DNA of 64,000 nucleotides from Scybalousia_A sp052170555. GTDB taxonomy: Bacteria; Bacteroidota; Bacteroidia; Bacteroidales; P3. The DNA lies in assembly GCA_052170555.1 (NCBI GenBank), contig JBQNAI010000002.1, positions 62,001 to 126,000 of the forward strand, written 5' to 3'. Within the stretch, counting starts at the first letter, position 1. Each line of letters opens with the position of its first letter. Below are positions 26,771 through 34,921 of this stretch, piece after piece. The position numbers were made by a program, and so were the translations under genes. Under the pieces are notes generated by a model. That model was given only the letters and a program-made list of their open reading frames with translations. It made no database searches and was not told the DNA's origin.

Positions 26771-28864
26771 TTATTTCCTCGTTAATGTAAGCTGTATATG
26801 TTTGCCTTTTTCTATCTTGGTATTCGGTTTAATACTTTGTTCCTTTACGTTACCATACCCGGAAAACTTTACTTTTAACCCTAATTTCTCTAACACGAAC
26901 ACAGCCAGAGAAAGATTCCAGCCCCTAACATCTGGTACTTTATCAGATAATAATGCCAAATTTATATCATCAGTATTATCTTTAAAGTGATTTTTTACAT
27001 TGATATTAGTCTCCGACATATTATTCTTTTGCATATCTAAAGTCTTGTGTCTAACATCTGAGATCTTTTGTGCATTCACACCCATAACTCTGTCACTAAT
27101 TTCTCTAAACACAGGAGCAGCTAAATCCCCTCCATGTGTCACACCTCCTTTTGGCTCAGAAATTATAACAATACAAGAATACTGCGGTTTTTCGGAAGGA
27201 AAGTATCCTACGAATGAAGCTCTGTGTAATCTATATTGACTTTTCACATCACCACCTGTGTAATTAATTTCTGCTGTTCCACTTTTTCCTGCAATACCAT
27301 ATGAAGCACTTTTTAATTTTCGCCCCGTTCCATATAAAACCACCCTTTTCAATATACTTTGTATTTTTTGTAATGTTGCGGGTTTGCAAAGTCTTTGTTT
27401 TAAAGTATCTGCATGATATGTTTCTATTAATCTACCATCTCTTATAACATGACGTACAAACAAAGGCTTAAGGACTACACCATTGTTTGCTATACCATTG
27501 TAAAATGTTAATAGTTGTAATGGAGTCATTGCAGTAACGTAACCGAACGACATTCTCAATAAATCATCTGTATATCGTGAAGATCCTATTTTTGGCATGG
27601 GTTCATGCACTAAAATATCTGTTTCTAATTTTCTATAAAGAAAATATTCTTGTAAATCTTTAGCAAACCGTTCTCTACTTTTGATAGATGCCCCATAATA
27701 ATCATAAACCAGAGAACTAATCCCTACATTCGACGATATTTCCATAGCTCGCGTCAAACTAACATCTATATCTCGCCCTTTTTTGTTGACATCATAAATA
27801 GGTTTAGTCGCATTAGGAAATTGTTTCATACCCGTAGGCACTATAATTGAAGTGTCACAAAAACCCTTATCCAGAAGCATCATAGTAGTTACGATTTTGA
27901 ATGTACTACCCGGCTCGTACATATTCCCGACAGCGATATTCCTATCCTCATAGTAAGTACTATCTTTCATTCTAGTGAATGATGCTATAGCTTTTATATA
28001 GCCTGTCTTAGTCTCCATTAAAATAACACATCCCTCTTTCGCATCATTGCTGTCCAAACATTTTTTAAGGGTCGTTTCCGCCAACTCTTGTAATGGAATA
28101 TCTAATGTAGTTATTATATCATTGCCACATTTCGGTTTGATTGCTAGATTGTCATCAATAGGTATCCACAAATTGGGAGCAATCATCCTTTCCATTCTCG
28201 TACCTTTACTCCCCTGTAACATATTTACATAGTATCCTTCAATACCATTACTTTTATGTACCCCATCATCTATATACTCTATACCAATAGTTCTTCTTGC
28301 CAAGGATCCATAAGGATATACTCTTTTGTATTTTAAATCAGCAAAAATAGCATTTCTTATTTTACCAAAACGTTTCAATATTGCCAAATCTTCCTGTGAA
28401 GCCATCTTAGCAATGAGAACTCCCCTATTTTTATTTTTACGGTTCTTTTTCAAAAATTCTTTCCATTGATATTTATTTTTTAAAGGAAATCTTTGCGATA
28501 GTAAAGTACAAAGAGCATCTAATCTATCTTGCCATATTTCCTGCGAGATTACCCAATCTATTTTTATCTTTTCTCCTATTGCATTGACTCTTCCTTTACC
28601 TAAATCTAGGTAAATGTCGTATCTAATCTCGTTAGCAGCCAATAAAAGTAATTCTCCCGTAGTATTATCATAAGAATAAATATTACCTTTGGGGGCACTG
28701 AATGGTCGTTCTTGTATCAAACGATTATCATTCATTGTATCAAATATATCTTTGTTACTAGTTTTTAATATGATAGCCTTGATAAAAACAATTATAAAGA
28801 CCATTACAAATAGCCAAAATAATAAGGGGACAATCGTCTTAATATTTTTATCAAACCCTGCCAC
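26771..28864 (-). CDS. ftsI: Septal peptidoglycan transpeptidase FtsI (PBP3-like)
   Basis: A 697-residue class B penicillin-binding protein with an N-terminal membrane anchor (residues ~10-32), a dimerisation domain and a transpeptidase domain. The active-site SxxK is STFK (320-323), SSN follows near 380 and KSGTAE near 530. It ends in a PASTA domain (VPDVRGWNLSLAVFVLEKLG from ~640), common in Bacteroidetes FtsI. It cross-links septal peptidoglycan with FtsW. The start is 4 bp from the ftsL stop. Confidence 0.95.
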   Translation of the reverse strand: MAGFDKNIKTIVPLLFWLFVMVFIIVFIKAIILKTSNKDIFDTMNDNRLIQERPFSAPKGNIYSYDNTTGELLLLAANEIRYDIYLDLGKGRVNAIGEKIKIDWVISQEIWQDRLDALCTLLSQRFPLKNKYQWKEFLKKNRKNKNRGVLIAKMASQEDLAILKRFGKIRNAIFADLKYKRVYPYGSLARRTIGIEYIDDGVHKSNGIEGYYVNMLQGSKGTRMERMIAPNLWIPIDDNLAIKPKCGNDIITTLDIPLQELAETTLKKCLDSNDAKEGCVILMETKTGYIKAIASFTRMKDSTYYEDRNIAVGNMYEPGSTFKIVTTMMLLDKGFCDTSIIVPTGMKQFPNATKPIYDVNKKGRDIDVSLTRAMEISSNVGISSLVYDYYGASIKSRERFAKDLQEYFLYRKLETDILVHEPMPKIGSSRYTDDLLRMSFGYVTAMTPLQLLTFYNGIANNGVVLKPLFVRHVIRDGRLIETYHADTLKQRLCKPATLQKIQSILKRVVLYGTGRKLKSASYGIAGKSGTAEINYTGGDVKSQYRLHRASFVGYFPSEKPQYSCIVIISEPKGGVTHGGDLAAPVFREISDRVMGVNAQKISDVRHKTLDMQKNNMSETNINVKNHFKDNTDDINLALLSDKVPDVRGWNLSLAVFVLEKLGLKVKFSGYGNVKEQSIKPNTKIEKGKHIQLTLTRK

Positions 28865-28868
28865 TATT

Positions 28869-29174
28869 CTATTTTATTATTATAATATCCTTAACTTCCT
28901 CTTTACTAATTCCTACTCCTCTTATAGATAATCTTTCATTTAATTGTTGCATGGATATAGTGTTTTGATATAAACTCTTAACCTGTAGAGATTTCTCCTG
29001 CAAGTTTTTTATCTCCATATCCAATTTATTAATATCCCTTATAGTATGTTCGCAAACAAATCTAAATGATATATATATCATTAATAGCAATACACACAAG
29101 CAAAAGAACAAAATATTCTTGCTTGTTATCTTTTGCAAAAAAGTTCCGTTCAATATTTTAGTTGCTGTATTCAT
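28869..29174 (-). CDS. ftsL: FtsL-like division protein
   Basis: A 101-residue small bitopic protein with a ~20-residue N-terminal cytoplasmic part, one transmembrane helix (residues ~20-39) and a periplasmic coiled-coil segment (DINKLDMEIKNLQEKSLQ, ~48-65). Sequence similarity among FtsL proteins is low. The call rests on size, topology, coiled coil and its place between rsmH and ftsI. It would form a complex with FtsB-like and FtsQ proteins. Confidence 0.82.
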   Translation of the reverse strand: MNTATKILNGTFLQKITSKNILFFCLCVLLLMIYISFRFVCEHTIRDINKLDMEIKNLQEKSLQVKSLYQNTISMQQLNERLSIRGVGISKEEVKDIIIIK

Positions 29175-29182
29175 CTCCCCTT

Positions 29183-30106
29183 TTATTTCTTTTCTGCTAT
29201 TCTGAGTTTTGCACTTCTGCTGCGTGGATTAGTCAATATCTCTTCTTGCAAAGGTATTATCGGTTTTCGCGTCAAGGACAAATAAGGTGTTCTAACGTTT
29301 CCGAAGAAATCCTTTTCTATTGTCCCCAAAGTATTACCACTTCTGATCAATTCTTTTATTTTTTTATCCTCCAATGAATGATAAGATATTACGACCAATC
29401 TCCCTTTTACCTTCAATATACTTTCTATCTGATTAAGCATACTGTCAAGAGAAGAGAGTTCATTATTAACTTCTATTCGCAATGCCTGAAAAATCTTGGC
29501 AAAAAATTTATTCTCAATATTAGGTTTGGTAAGCACCTTCAAGATTTCGCAAAGTTCGGTTGTATTGGCAATATATTGCTCTTCTCTTTTCTTACATATA
29601 ACTTTAGCAATCTGTCTTGCATTAGGAAGTTCTGCATATGAAAACATAAGTTTTGATATCTGAGATTCCGTATAAGAATTAATAATATCAGCTGCAGTAA
29701 ATGTAGTATCCACATTCATACGCAAATCAAGGGGGGCGTCTGTACGGAAAGAAAAACCTCGTTGCGAAGTATCTATCTGGTGAGACGATATCCCAAGGTC
29801 AGCAAGTATACCGTCAACCTGATTAACTCTATACAAACGAAGTTGCTTTGTAATGTTAGAATAATCATCACAAATAAGATAAAATCTTTCGTCATCAATG
29901 ACATTTTGAATTGCATCTTTATCTTTATCAAAGGCATATAATTTGCCCTTATCACTCAATTTATTTAAAATAGCACGTGAATGACCACCACCACCAAACG
30001 TCAAATCAACATAGACACCATCAGGATTGATGTTCAATCCCTCAATACATTCATTCAACATTACCGGAACATGGTATGTACTAATTTGATTGTTCTGTAT
30101 TGGCAT
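29183..30106 (-). CDS. rsmH: 16S rRNA (cytosine-N4)-methyltransferase RsmH
   Basis: A 307-residue SAM-dependent methyltransferase (MraW) that modifies C1402 of 16S rRNA. The N-terminal HVPVMLNECIEGL and the SAM-binding DLTFGGGGHSRAIL are typical, and GILADLGISSHQID and VISYHSLEDKKIK are further family blocks. The start at 30106 (MPIQNNQI) is chosen because family alignment begins there; it overlaps the end of mraZ by 26 bases, a usual arrangement. Confidence 0.95.
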   Translation of the reverse strand: MPIQNNQISTYHVPVMLNECIEGLNINPDGVYVDLTFGGGGHSRAILNKLSDKGKLYAFDKDKDAIQNVIDDERFYLICDDYSNITKQLRLYRVNQVDGILADLGISSHQIDTSQRGFSFRTDAPLDLRMNVDTTFTAADIINSYTESQISKLMFSYAELPNARQIAKVICKKREEQYIANTTELCEILKVLTKPNIENKFFAKIFQALRIEVNNELSSLDSMLNQIESILKVKGRLVVISYHSLEDKKIKELIRSGNTLGTIEKDFFGNVRTPYLSLTRKPIIPLQEEILTNPRSRSAKLRIAEKK

Positions 30107-30545
30107 TTGATAGTAAATTTTTTGCAATCTGTTTGTAATCAAAGTTCTCTTCGTTTACTCTTTTGTAAGTTGAATTATCCCAAATTTCGAGAAAATTGCC
30201 TGAACCTATTATTACAATATCTTTTGTTATATGTACTGAATTTCTCATTACGTCTGGTATCAGTAATCTATCAAAAGAATCCATCTCTAACATGTTCCCT
30301 TCTATGAAACGGCGATAAAGTTTTTTTGAATCAGGATCATAAAGATTTAGACGAGCATTTAAGAACGATATTTCTTTTTGAAAACTATCGTAAGTAAACA
30401 TTTCAAGACAATCGTTATAGATACTTTTACGAATGAAATATCGGTTATCGGAGGCAATATCCAACTGCTTCTTAATAGCTGCAGGCATTTTAAATCTACC
30501 CTGTGCATCCGTCTTACAATATTCTACTCCTACCAATAATGACAT
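30081..30545 (-). CDS. mraZ: Transcriptional regulator MraZ
   Basis: A 154-residue DNA-binding protein with two SpoVT/AbrB-type repeats: TDAQGRFKMPAAIKK (~residues 12-26) and the second copy MDSFDRLLIPDVMRN (~88-102), whose usual Gly is replaced. MraZ forms rings and represses its own division cluster by binding 10-bp-spaced direct repeats. Such repeats stand immediately upstream here (30591-30620). The start is taken at MSLLVGVEY; the open frame extends 19 codons further. It heads the leftward cluster. Confidence 0.92.
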   Translation of the reverse strand: MSLLVGVEYCKTDAQGRFKMPAAIKKQLDIASDNRYFIRKSIYNDCLEMFTYDSFQKEISFLNARLNLYDPDSKKLYRRFIEGNMLEMDSFDRLLIPDVMRNSVHITKDIVIIGSGNFLEIWDNSTYKRVNEENFDYKQIAKNLLSNANTEQSN

Positions 30546-30580
30546 TCTTTTCAAAATTTTCTTATCTTTCAAAAACAGTG

Positions 30581-30620
30581 CAAATTTACTAAAAATTTCC
30601 AAAAATTTCCAAAAATTTAA
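30581..30620 (-). promoter_or_regulatory. mraZ promoter with tandem 10-bp repeats (probable MraZ operator)
   Basis: On the minus strand TAAATTTG (30588-30581) is a -7 box 36 bp before the mraZ ATG. Directly upstream AAAAATTTCC is repeated in tandem (30591-30600, 30601-30610, then AAAAATTTAA), which reads as TTTGGAAA every 10 bp on the minus strand. MraZ in other bacteria binds TGGGN boxes spaced by 5 nt, i.e. a 10-bp period. The spacing fits, but the core here is TGGAA. Confidence 0.6.
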
Positions 30621-30830
30621 CTTTTTTTACCTATTTGTTCCAATAGATACGTAATTTTAATGAAATTGTTACAAATATTTTAAATATATTCTTATAAGAT
30701 TTTCAGATAATTAGCAAAAAAATGTAGTTTTTTTGTCAATCGTAAAAAATTTTCAACAATTTAATTTGTGTAATACAAGAAAATAGTTTCATTATCTCAA
30801 ATATTACTTTCGTATTTCCTCATAGTATAT

Positions 30831-30916
30831 CTGTTTGGACGGTTCAAAAGTCACTTTTAATCCGTCCAAACAGATATTTTAAACCGTTCAAATATAAATT
30901 TTGGACGGTTTAAAAT
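30831..30916. promoter_or_regulatory. Quadruple palindromic element (TTTGGACGGTTTAAAA x4)
   Basis: Four copies of a 17-bp word occur in two head-to-head pairs: plus 30834-30850, minus 30870-30854, minus 30892-30876 and plus 30900-30916. The first pair lies in a 43-bp palindrome (30831-30873) with 12-bp perfect outer arms CTGTTTGGACGG / CCGTCCAAACAG. The second pair differs at one base in 17. It sits between divergent mraZ and apbE, ~100 bp upstream of apbE. This looks like a cooperative operator or a nucleoprotein site. No known binding protein can be assigned. Confidence 0.85.
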
Positions 30917-31015
30917 AATTTAACTTGTGTGACTAGAAAATTGTTTTCTGTTTTTACAACAATAAATTCATACACTATCAAAATATTTTGTGACCTTTGC
31001 AAAAATATTTTTGAT

Positions 31016-32029
31016 ATGAAAAAAACTTTATCTTGCAGTTTAATCGTATTTTTTGTTTTCATCACTTTTTGTTGCCTTGTTGGATGTGTGAAACAAAAAA
31101 AACGTATAGTTTTGGATGGAATGGTACAAGGCACTTATTATCACATAGTTTTGTATAGTGAAGATACTACATGCATCCAACAAGATATAAAACGGATGTT
31201 TGCTCAAATAGACTCATCCCTATCTTTGTGGGAAGAAAATTCAATCGTAAATAGAGTTAATCGTAATCAGAATGTCGTTTTAGATGATATTTTCATGACA
31301 AATTTCGTATTTTCTCAAAAATTCTCTAAATTAACCGATGGTGCATTCGATATAACTGTTGGAGATTTGGTCCGTAAATATGGATTTGCTAATAAAAATC
31401 GTGAAAAATTAACGCCGTATCAGGTAGATTCTTTATTGCAGTTCGTAGGTTATGAAAATCTGACTGTAAAAAATAAAAAAATTATCAAAAAGTTTCCTCA
31501 AACTAAGTTAGATTTTAATGCTATTGCTCAGGGATATACCTCCGATATAATAGCATCATATTTCAAAAAAAGGAATATCCATTCCTTCATTGTAGATATA
31601 GGAGGAGAAGTTGTGTGTGGCGAAAAAAAACCTAATAATCAAAAATGGGCAGTAGGAATAGAACGACCAAATGAAAACTCTTCCATTTACGAACGTAAAA
31701 CTCAACAAATAATATACTTGACAAATAAATCTGTGGTAACAAGTGGTAATTACAGAAAGTTTTATGTAGAAGATGGTGTTAAATATTCTCACACTATCAA
31801 TCCCAAAACCGGAAAACCAGTAACACATACGCTTTTGTCTGCTTCCGTTATTGCAGATGATGCTATAACTGCCGATGCTCTTGCTACGGCTTTTATGGTT
31901 ATGGGAATAAAAGGCACTCAAGAATTCTTGAAATCACATACAGATTATGCTGTTTATCTAATTTTCTCAGACACCCAAGGAAACATTAAGACATGGCAAA
32001 GTAATAATTTCTCAAAGTATACACAATAA
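31016..32029 (+). CDS. apbE: FAD:protein FMN transferase ApbE
   Basis: A 337-residue lipoprotein-type flavin transferase that attaches FMN covalently to target subunits such as NqrB/NqrC or RnfD/RnfG. The start at 31016 gives a signal peptide ending in the lipobox LVGC. The frame is open 29 codons further upstream, but without a signal sequence. Conserved blocks are DGMVQGTYYHI (~36), LDFNAIAQGYTSD (~165) and IDxGGE-like DIGGEV (~189). The C-terminal SHTINPKTGKPV and DDAITADALATAF complete the active site. A -7-like GACCTTTG lies ~20 bp upstream of the ATG, and the palindromic element lies before that. Confidence 0.93.
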   Translation: MKKTLSCSLIVFFVFITFCCLVGCVKQKKRIVLDGMVQGTYYHIVLYSEDTTCIQQDIKRMFAQIDSSLSLWEENSIVNRVNRNQNVVLDDIFMTNFVFSQKFSKLTDGAFDITVGDLVRKYGFANKNREKLTPYQVDSLLQFVGYENLTVKNKKIIKKFPQTKLDFNAIAQGYTSDIIASYFKKRNIHSFIVDIGGEVVCGEKKPNNQKWAVGIERPNENSSIYERKTQQIIYLTNKSVVTSGNYRKFYVEDGVKYSHTINPKTGKPVTHTLLSASVIADDAITADALATAFMVMGIKGTQEFLKSHTDYAVYLIFSDTQGNIKTWQSNNFSKYTQ

Positions 32030-32045
32030 GTATTTACATGTTGTA

Positions 32046-33458
32046 ATGTATCATTCTTTTTCAGACTCCATACTAAAAAATATCGGATTCGTACCGACCG
32101 ACGATCAGAACAATGTAATAAGCAAGTTAGAAACATTTGTCTTTGATTCTCTTAGTAGAATATTTATTTTAAAAGGTTATGCCGGTACAGGGAAAACTAC
32201 GATGATAAGTGCTCTAATTAAATCTCTACCGCTATTTGGAATCAAAAGCATACTACTTGCTCCAACGGGTAGGGCGGCCAAAGTACTTAGTCTCTATTCT
32301 AATAAAAGTGCTTACACTATCCACAAACACATTTACTTTACTCATCGTAACGATGACTCATTTTCTTTTCGCTTGAAAGAAAATAAGTATAGAGATACTA
32401 TATTTATTGTGGATGAATCTTCAATGATAGGTACCAACGACAATACAAATTTTACGGGTATGAATCTTTTAGATGATCTAATAAGATATGTTGTAAGTGG
32501 GGAAAGATGTAAATTAATTTTTATAGGAGATCCTGCTCAACTTCCACCTATTCATCAAATACTTTCACCTGCTTTGGACGATCAATACATATTTAGACAT
32601 TACGAAATAATATCCTTTTCATCACAACTCACAGAAGTTGTTCGTCAAGCCTTAAATAGCAATATCCTTAAAAATGCATCCAATATTAGATATAGGATTT
32701 TTAAAGAGAATTTTACACTACCTTTGTTCAAATTCGCAAATAGCGAAGATTTTAAAGTTATCAGTGCTATGGATTTTGAAGAATATCTACGTAGCTCTTA
32801 TCATGAGTATGGTAACAATGAGGTTATATGTATTTGCAGGTCAAATAAAATAGCAAATATTTTAAATAATCGTATTCGTTATTCAATTCTTGAAAAAGAA
32901 AACCAAATTGATGGAGGAGACAACTTAATGGCAGTAAAGAATAATTATTTTTGGCTTGATACTTGTTCAAAAGAAGGATTTATTGCCAACGGAGATATTA
33001 TAAAAGTAAAAAGAATTTTAGGGTATGAGTATAAATATAACCATAACTTTGCGGATATAATTGCGACATTTACAGATTATGATGATGCCTCGGAAATAGA
33101 ATTAACTATTTTATTGGATACACTTAATATAGAGCAATCTTCTATGGATTATATCGGTAAAGATTCTCTTTACTCCAAAATTTTTGAAAATTATTACAAA
33201 CAATGTCAAAACAGATCACAGGCAAAGAAAAATACTTTGAACGATAAATATTTCAATGCAGTACAAGTCAAATTTGCTAATTGTCTTACCTGTCATAAAG
33301 CTCAAGGAGGAGGTTGGAAAGTTGTATTTGTATTCCAAAATTACTTCACACACGACATGCTTTCCAAAGAGTATTTTCGGTGGTTATATACTGCTATAAC
33401 TAGAGCTAAGGAAAAAGTTTATCTTGTTAATTTTTCCGATGATTTTTTCAAAAAATAA
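32046..33458 (+). CDS. RecD-like/UvrD_C_2 ATP-dependent helicase
   Basis: A 470-residue superfamily 1 helicase. Walker A is GYAGTGKTT (~44-52), Walker B/DExx is FIVDESSMIG (~118-127) and motif III is IFIGDPAQLPPI. The C-terminal UvrD_C_2 block has CLTCHKAQGGGWKVVFV and TAITRAKEKVYLVNF (motif VI). This matches the stand-alone RecD2-like ATPases found widely in Bacteroidetes, thought to act in DNA repair. There is no RecB/RecC nearby. It starts 16 bp after apbE and probably shares its transcript. Confidence 0.9.
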   Translation: MYHSFSDSILKNIGFVPTDDQNNVISKLETFVFDSLSRIFILKGYAGTGKTTMISALIKSLPLFGIKSILLAPTGRAAKVLSLYSNKSAYTIHKHIYFTHRNDDSFSFRLKENKYRDTIFIVDESSMIGTNDNTNFTGMNLLDDLIRYVVSGERCKLIFIGDPAQLPPIHQILSPALDDQYIFRHYEIISFSSQLTEVVRQALNSNILKNASNIRYRIFKENFTLPLFKFANSEDFKVISAMDFEEYLRSSYHEYGNNEVICICRSNKIANILNNRIRYSILEKENQIDGGDNLMAVKNNYFWLDTCSKEGFIANGDIIKVKRILGYEYKYNHNFADIIATFTDYDDASEIELTILLDTLNIEQSSMDYIGKDSLYSKIFENYYKQCQNRSQAKKNTLNDKYFNAVQVKFANCLTCHKAQGGGWKVVFVFQNYFTHDMLSKEYFRWLYTAITRAKEKVYLVNFSDDFFKK

Positions 33459-33510
33459 TAAATCAAAAATCCTCAACAATCAATTAATTCATGACTTTCA
33501 TATCTTCTAT

Positions 33511-34623
33511 TCACATATTGTATATCTTGTTGTAAAACTTTATAAGTTTATTTTTCTCTTTATCCCAATTATATTGATATTCAATTGCTTTTCTTCCATT
33601 CTTCCCCATCTGTAGTACTTTATCCATATTATTTTTCAAAAAAGTAATTACTTCCACACATTCTTTGATATTTTCAGGTGTTACTAATATTCCACAATTT
33701 GTTTGATTAGTGATCTCAACACAGAACTTAATATGTTTTGTCGCCACAACAGGTAATCCTTCTGCCATGTATTCCAATTGCTTGATAGGTATTGCATTTA
33801 TATGATTAGGAGCTGATAACAGCATATTCAACCCTATATTACTACGTTGATATACCATTTTTTTTAATTCATTATGCGGTACAACTCCAAGATATTCTAC
33901 GTTACTCCATCCTGATAAAGACTGCATTTCTTGTAAAAATTTTTCATCATCAAAAGGTCCAGCAAGAATAAGCGGCACATCTGCCATTTCACACGCCAAT
34001 ATCATTTCTTTTATCCCCCGAACAGATGTCATCCCTCCCACATAACAGGCAGTAAACTTATGAGAAATATCGTCTTTATGGGATAATACTTTACTATTAC
34101 CAAACATTGGATAATTTTTTATAGTAATAACATTACTATCACCATATTTTAGAAATTTTTTTTGAATATCGTCTGTCGCAGATACTACCCCCGCAAGTTT
34201 TTTATAAATACATCTCTCAATATTTGCTGCAATGCTAAATAAGAATCTACGTAATAATTTTGGAATGTAAGCTCTTTGTAACATGAGTTTTGGGAAATCT
34301 TCATGTGAATCAAATATTACTTTACCATAACGACATAACTTTTTTGCCACAAATAATAAATCCGGATCATGAAAATGATATATATCTGCCTTTAGCGATA
34401 TTGCCTTATCTATTGCACGTTTAGATGAAAACAACAATCGTTTTAGTCTTGAAGAATTTAAACCCACATCTATAATTTTTATAGAATTTCTTACTTCGTC
34501 TCCCTTGCCGTCAGCAACAATAAGACTCACATCATTAAATTCTTGTTGCAAAGACATACACTGTTTATAAAATATGCGAGAATCAAACCTCTGATGAACA
34601 GTTGTTATATGTACTATCTTCAT
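33511..34623 (-). CDS. GT4-family glycosyltransferase
   Basis: A 370-residue two-Rossmann-domain glycosyltransferase. The N-terminal half has HITTVHQRFDSRIFYKQC, and the C-terminal half has the donor-binding region PIKQLEYMAEGLPVVAT (~295-311), the EX7E-like signature of GT4 enzymes. Substrate and product cannot be told; a surface polysaccharide or LPS role is the usual one. It stands alone between the convergent helicase and the divergent purL. A TACTTTTG -7 box lies on the minus strand at 34697-34690. Confidence 0.88.
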   Translation of the reverse strand: MKIVHITTVHQRFDSRIFYKQCMSLQQEFNDVSLIVADGKGDEVRNSIKIIDVGLNSSRLKRLLFSSKRAIDKAISLKADIYHFHDPDLLFVAKKLCRYGKVIFDSHEDFPKLMLQRAYIPKLLRRFLFSIAANIERCIYKKLAGVVSATDDIQKKFLKYGDSNVITIKNYPMFGNSKVLSHKDDISHKFTACYVGGMTSVRGIKEMILACEMADVPLILAGPFDDEKFLQEMQSLSGWSNVEYLGVVPHNELKKMVYQRSNIGLNMLLSAPNHINAIPIKQLEYMAEGLPVVATKHIKFCVEITNQTNCGILVTPENIKECVEVITFLKNNMDKVLQMGKNGRKAIEYQYNWDKEKNKLIKFYNKIYNM

Positions 34624-34878
34624 TATAACTTTACTTCTTAATTTTTAACTTAATACATATATACGGTGGGTACTAAAATTTTTATTCTGCAAAAGTAGTA
34701 AAATTACTTTACTTATGCTTAGACAAATTACCTTTTGTAATGCCTAAAATTTCTCAAAATATTCTTTACCTATTTATAATTCTACTCATCTTATGGTAAG
34801 AATAGAATATCTATCTAATATAAAATAATTTTTATTCTAAAATTTGGGATTTTATCCTAATATTCAAATAGAATTTTG

Positions 34879-34886
34879 TAAATTTG
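34879..34886 (+). promoter_or_regulatory. -7 box of purL
   Basis: TAAATTTG at 34879-34886 lies 36 bp upstream of the purL ATG and matches the Bacteroidetes TAnnTTTG consensus. The -33 element is not obvious in this very AT-rich stretch. Confidence 0.55.
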
Positions 34887-34921
34887 CACCCTAAATCAGA
34901 AAATTTTATTAAAAATAAATC

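Noticed and set aside
30834..30916. The four-copy palindrome as a transcription terminator
   Set aside because: It lies upstream of both flanking genes, not downstream, and the stems lack a terminal T-run in either direction.
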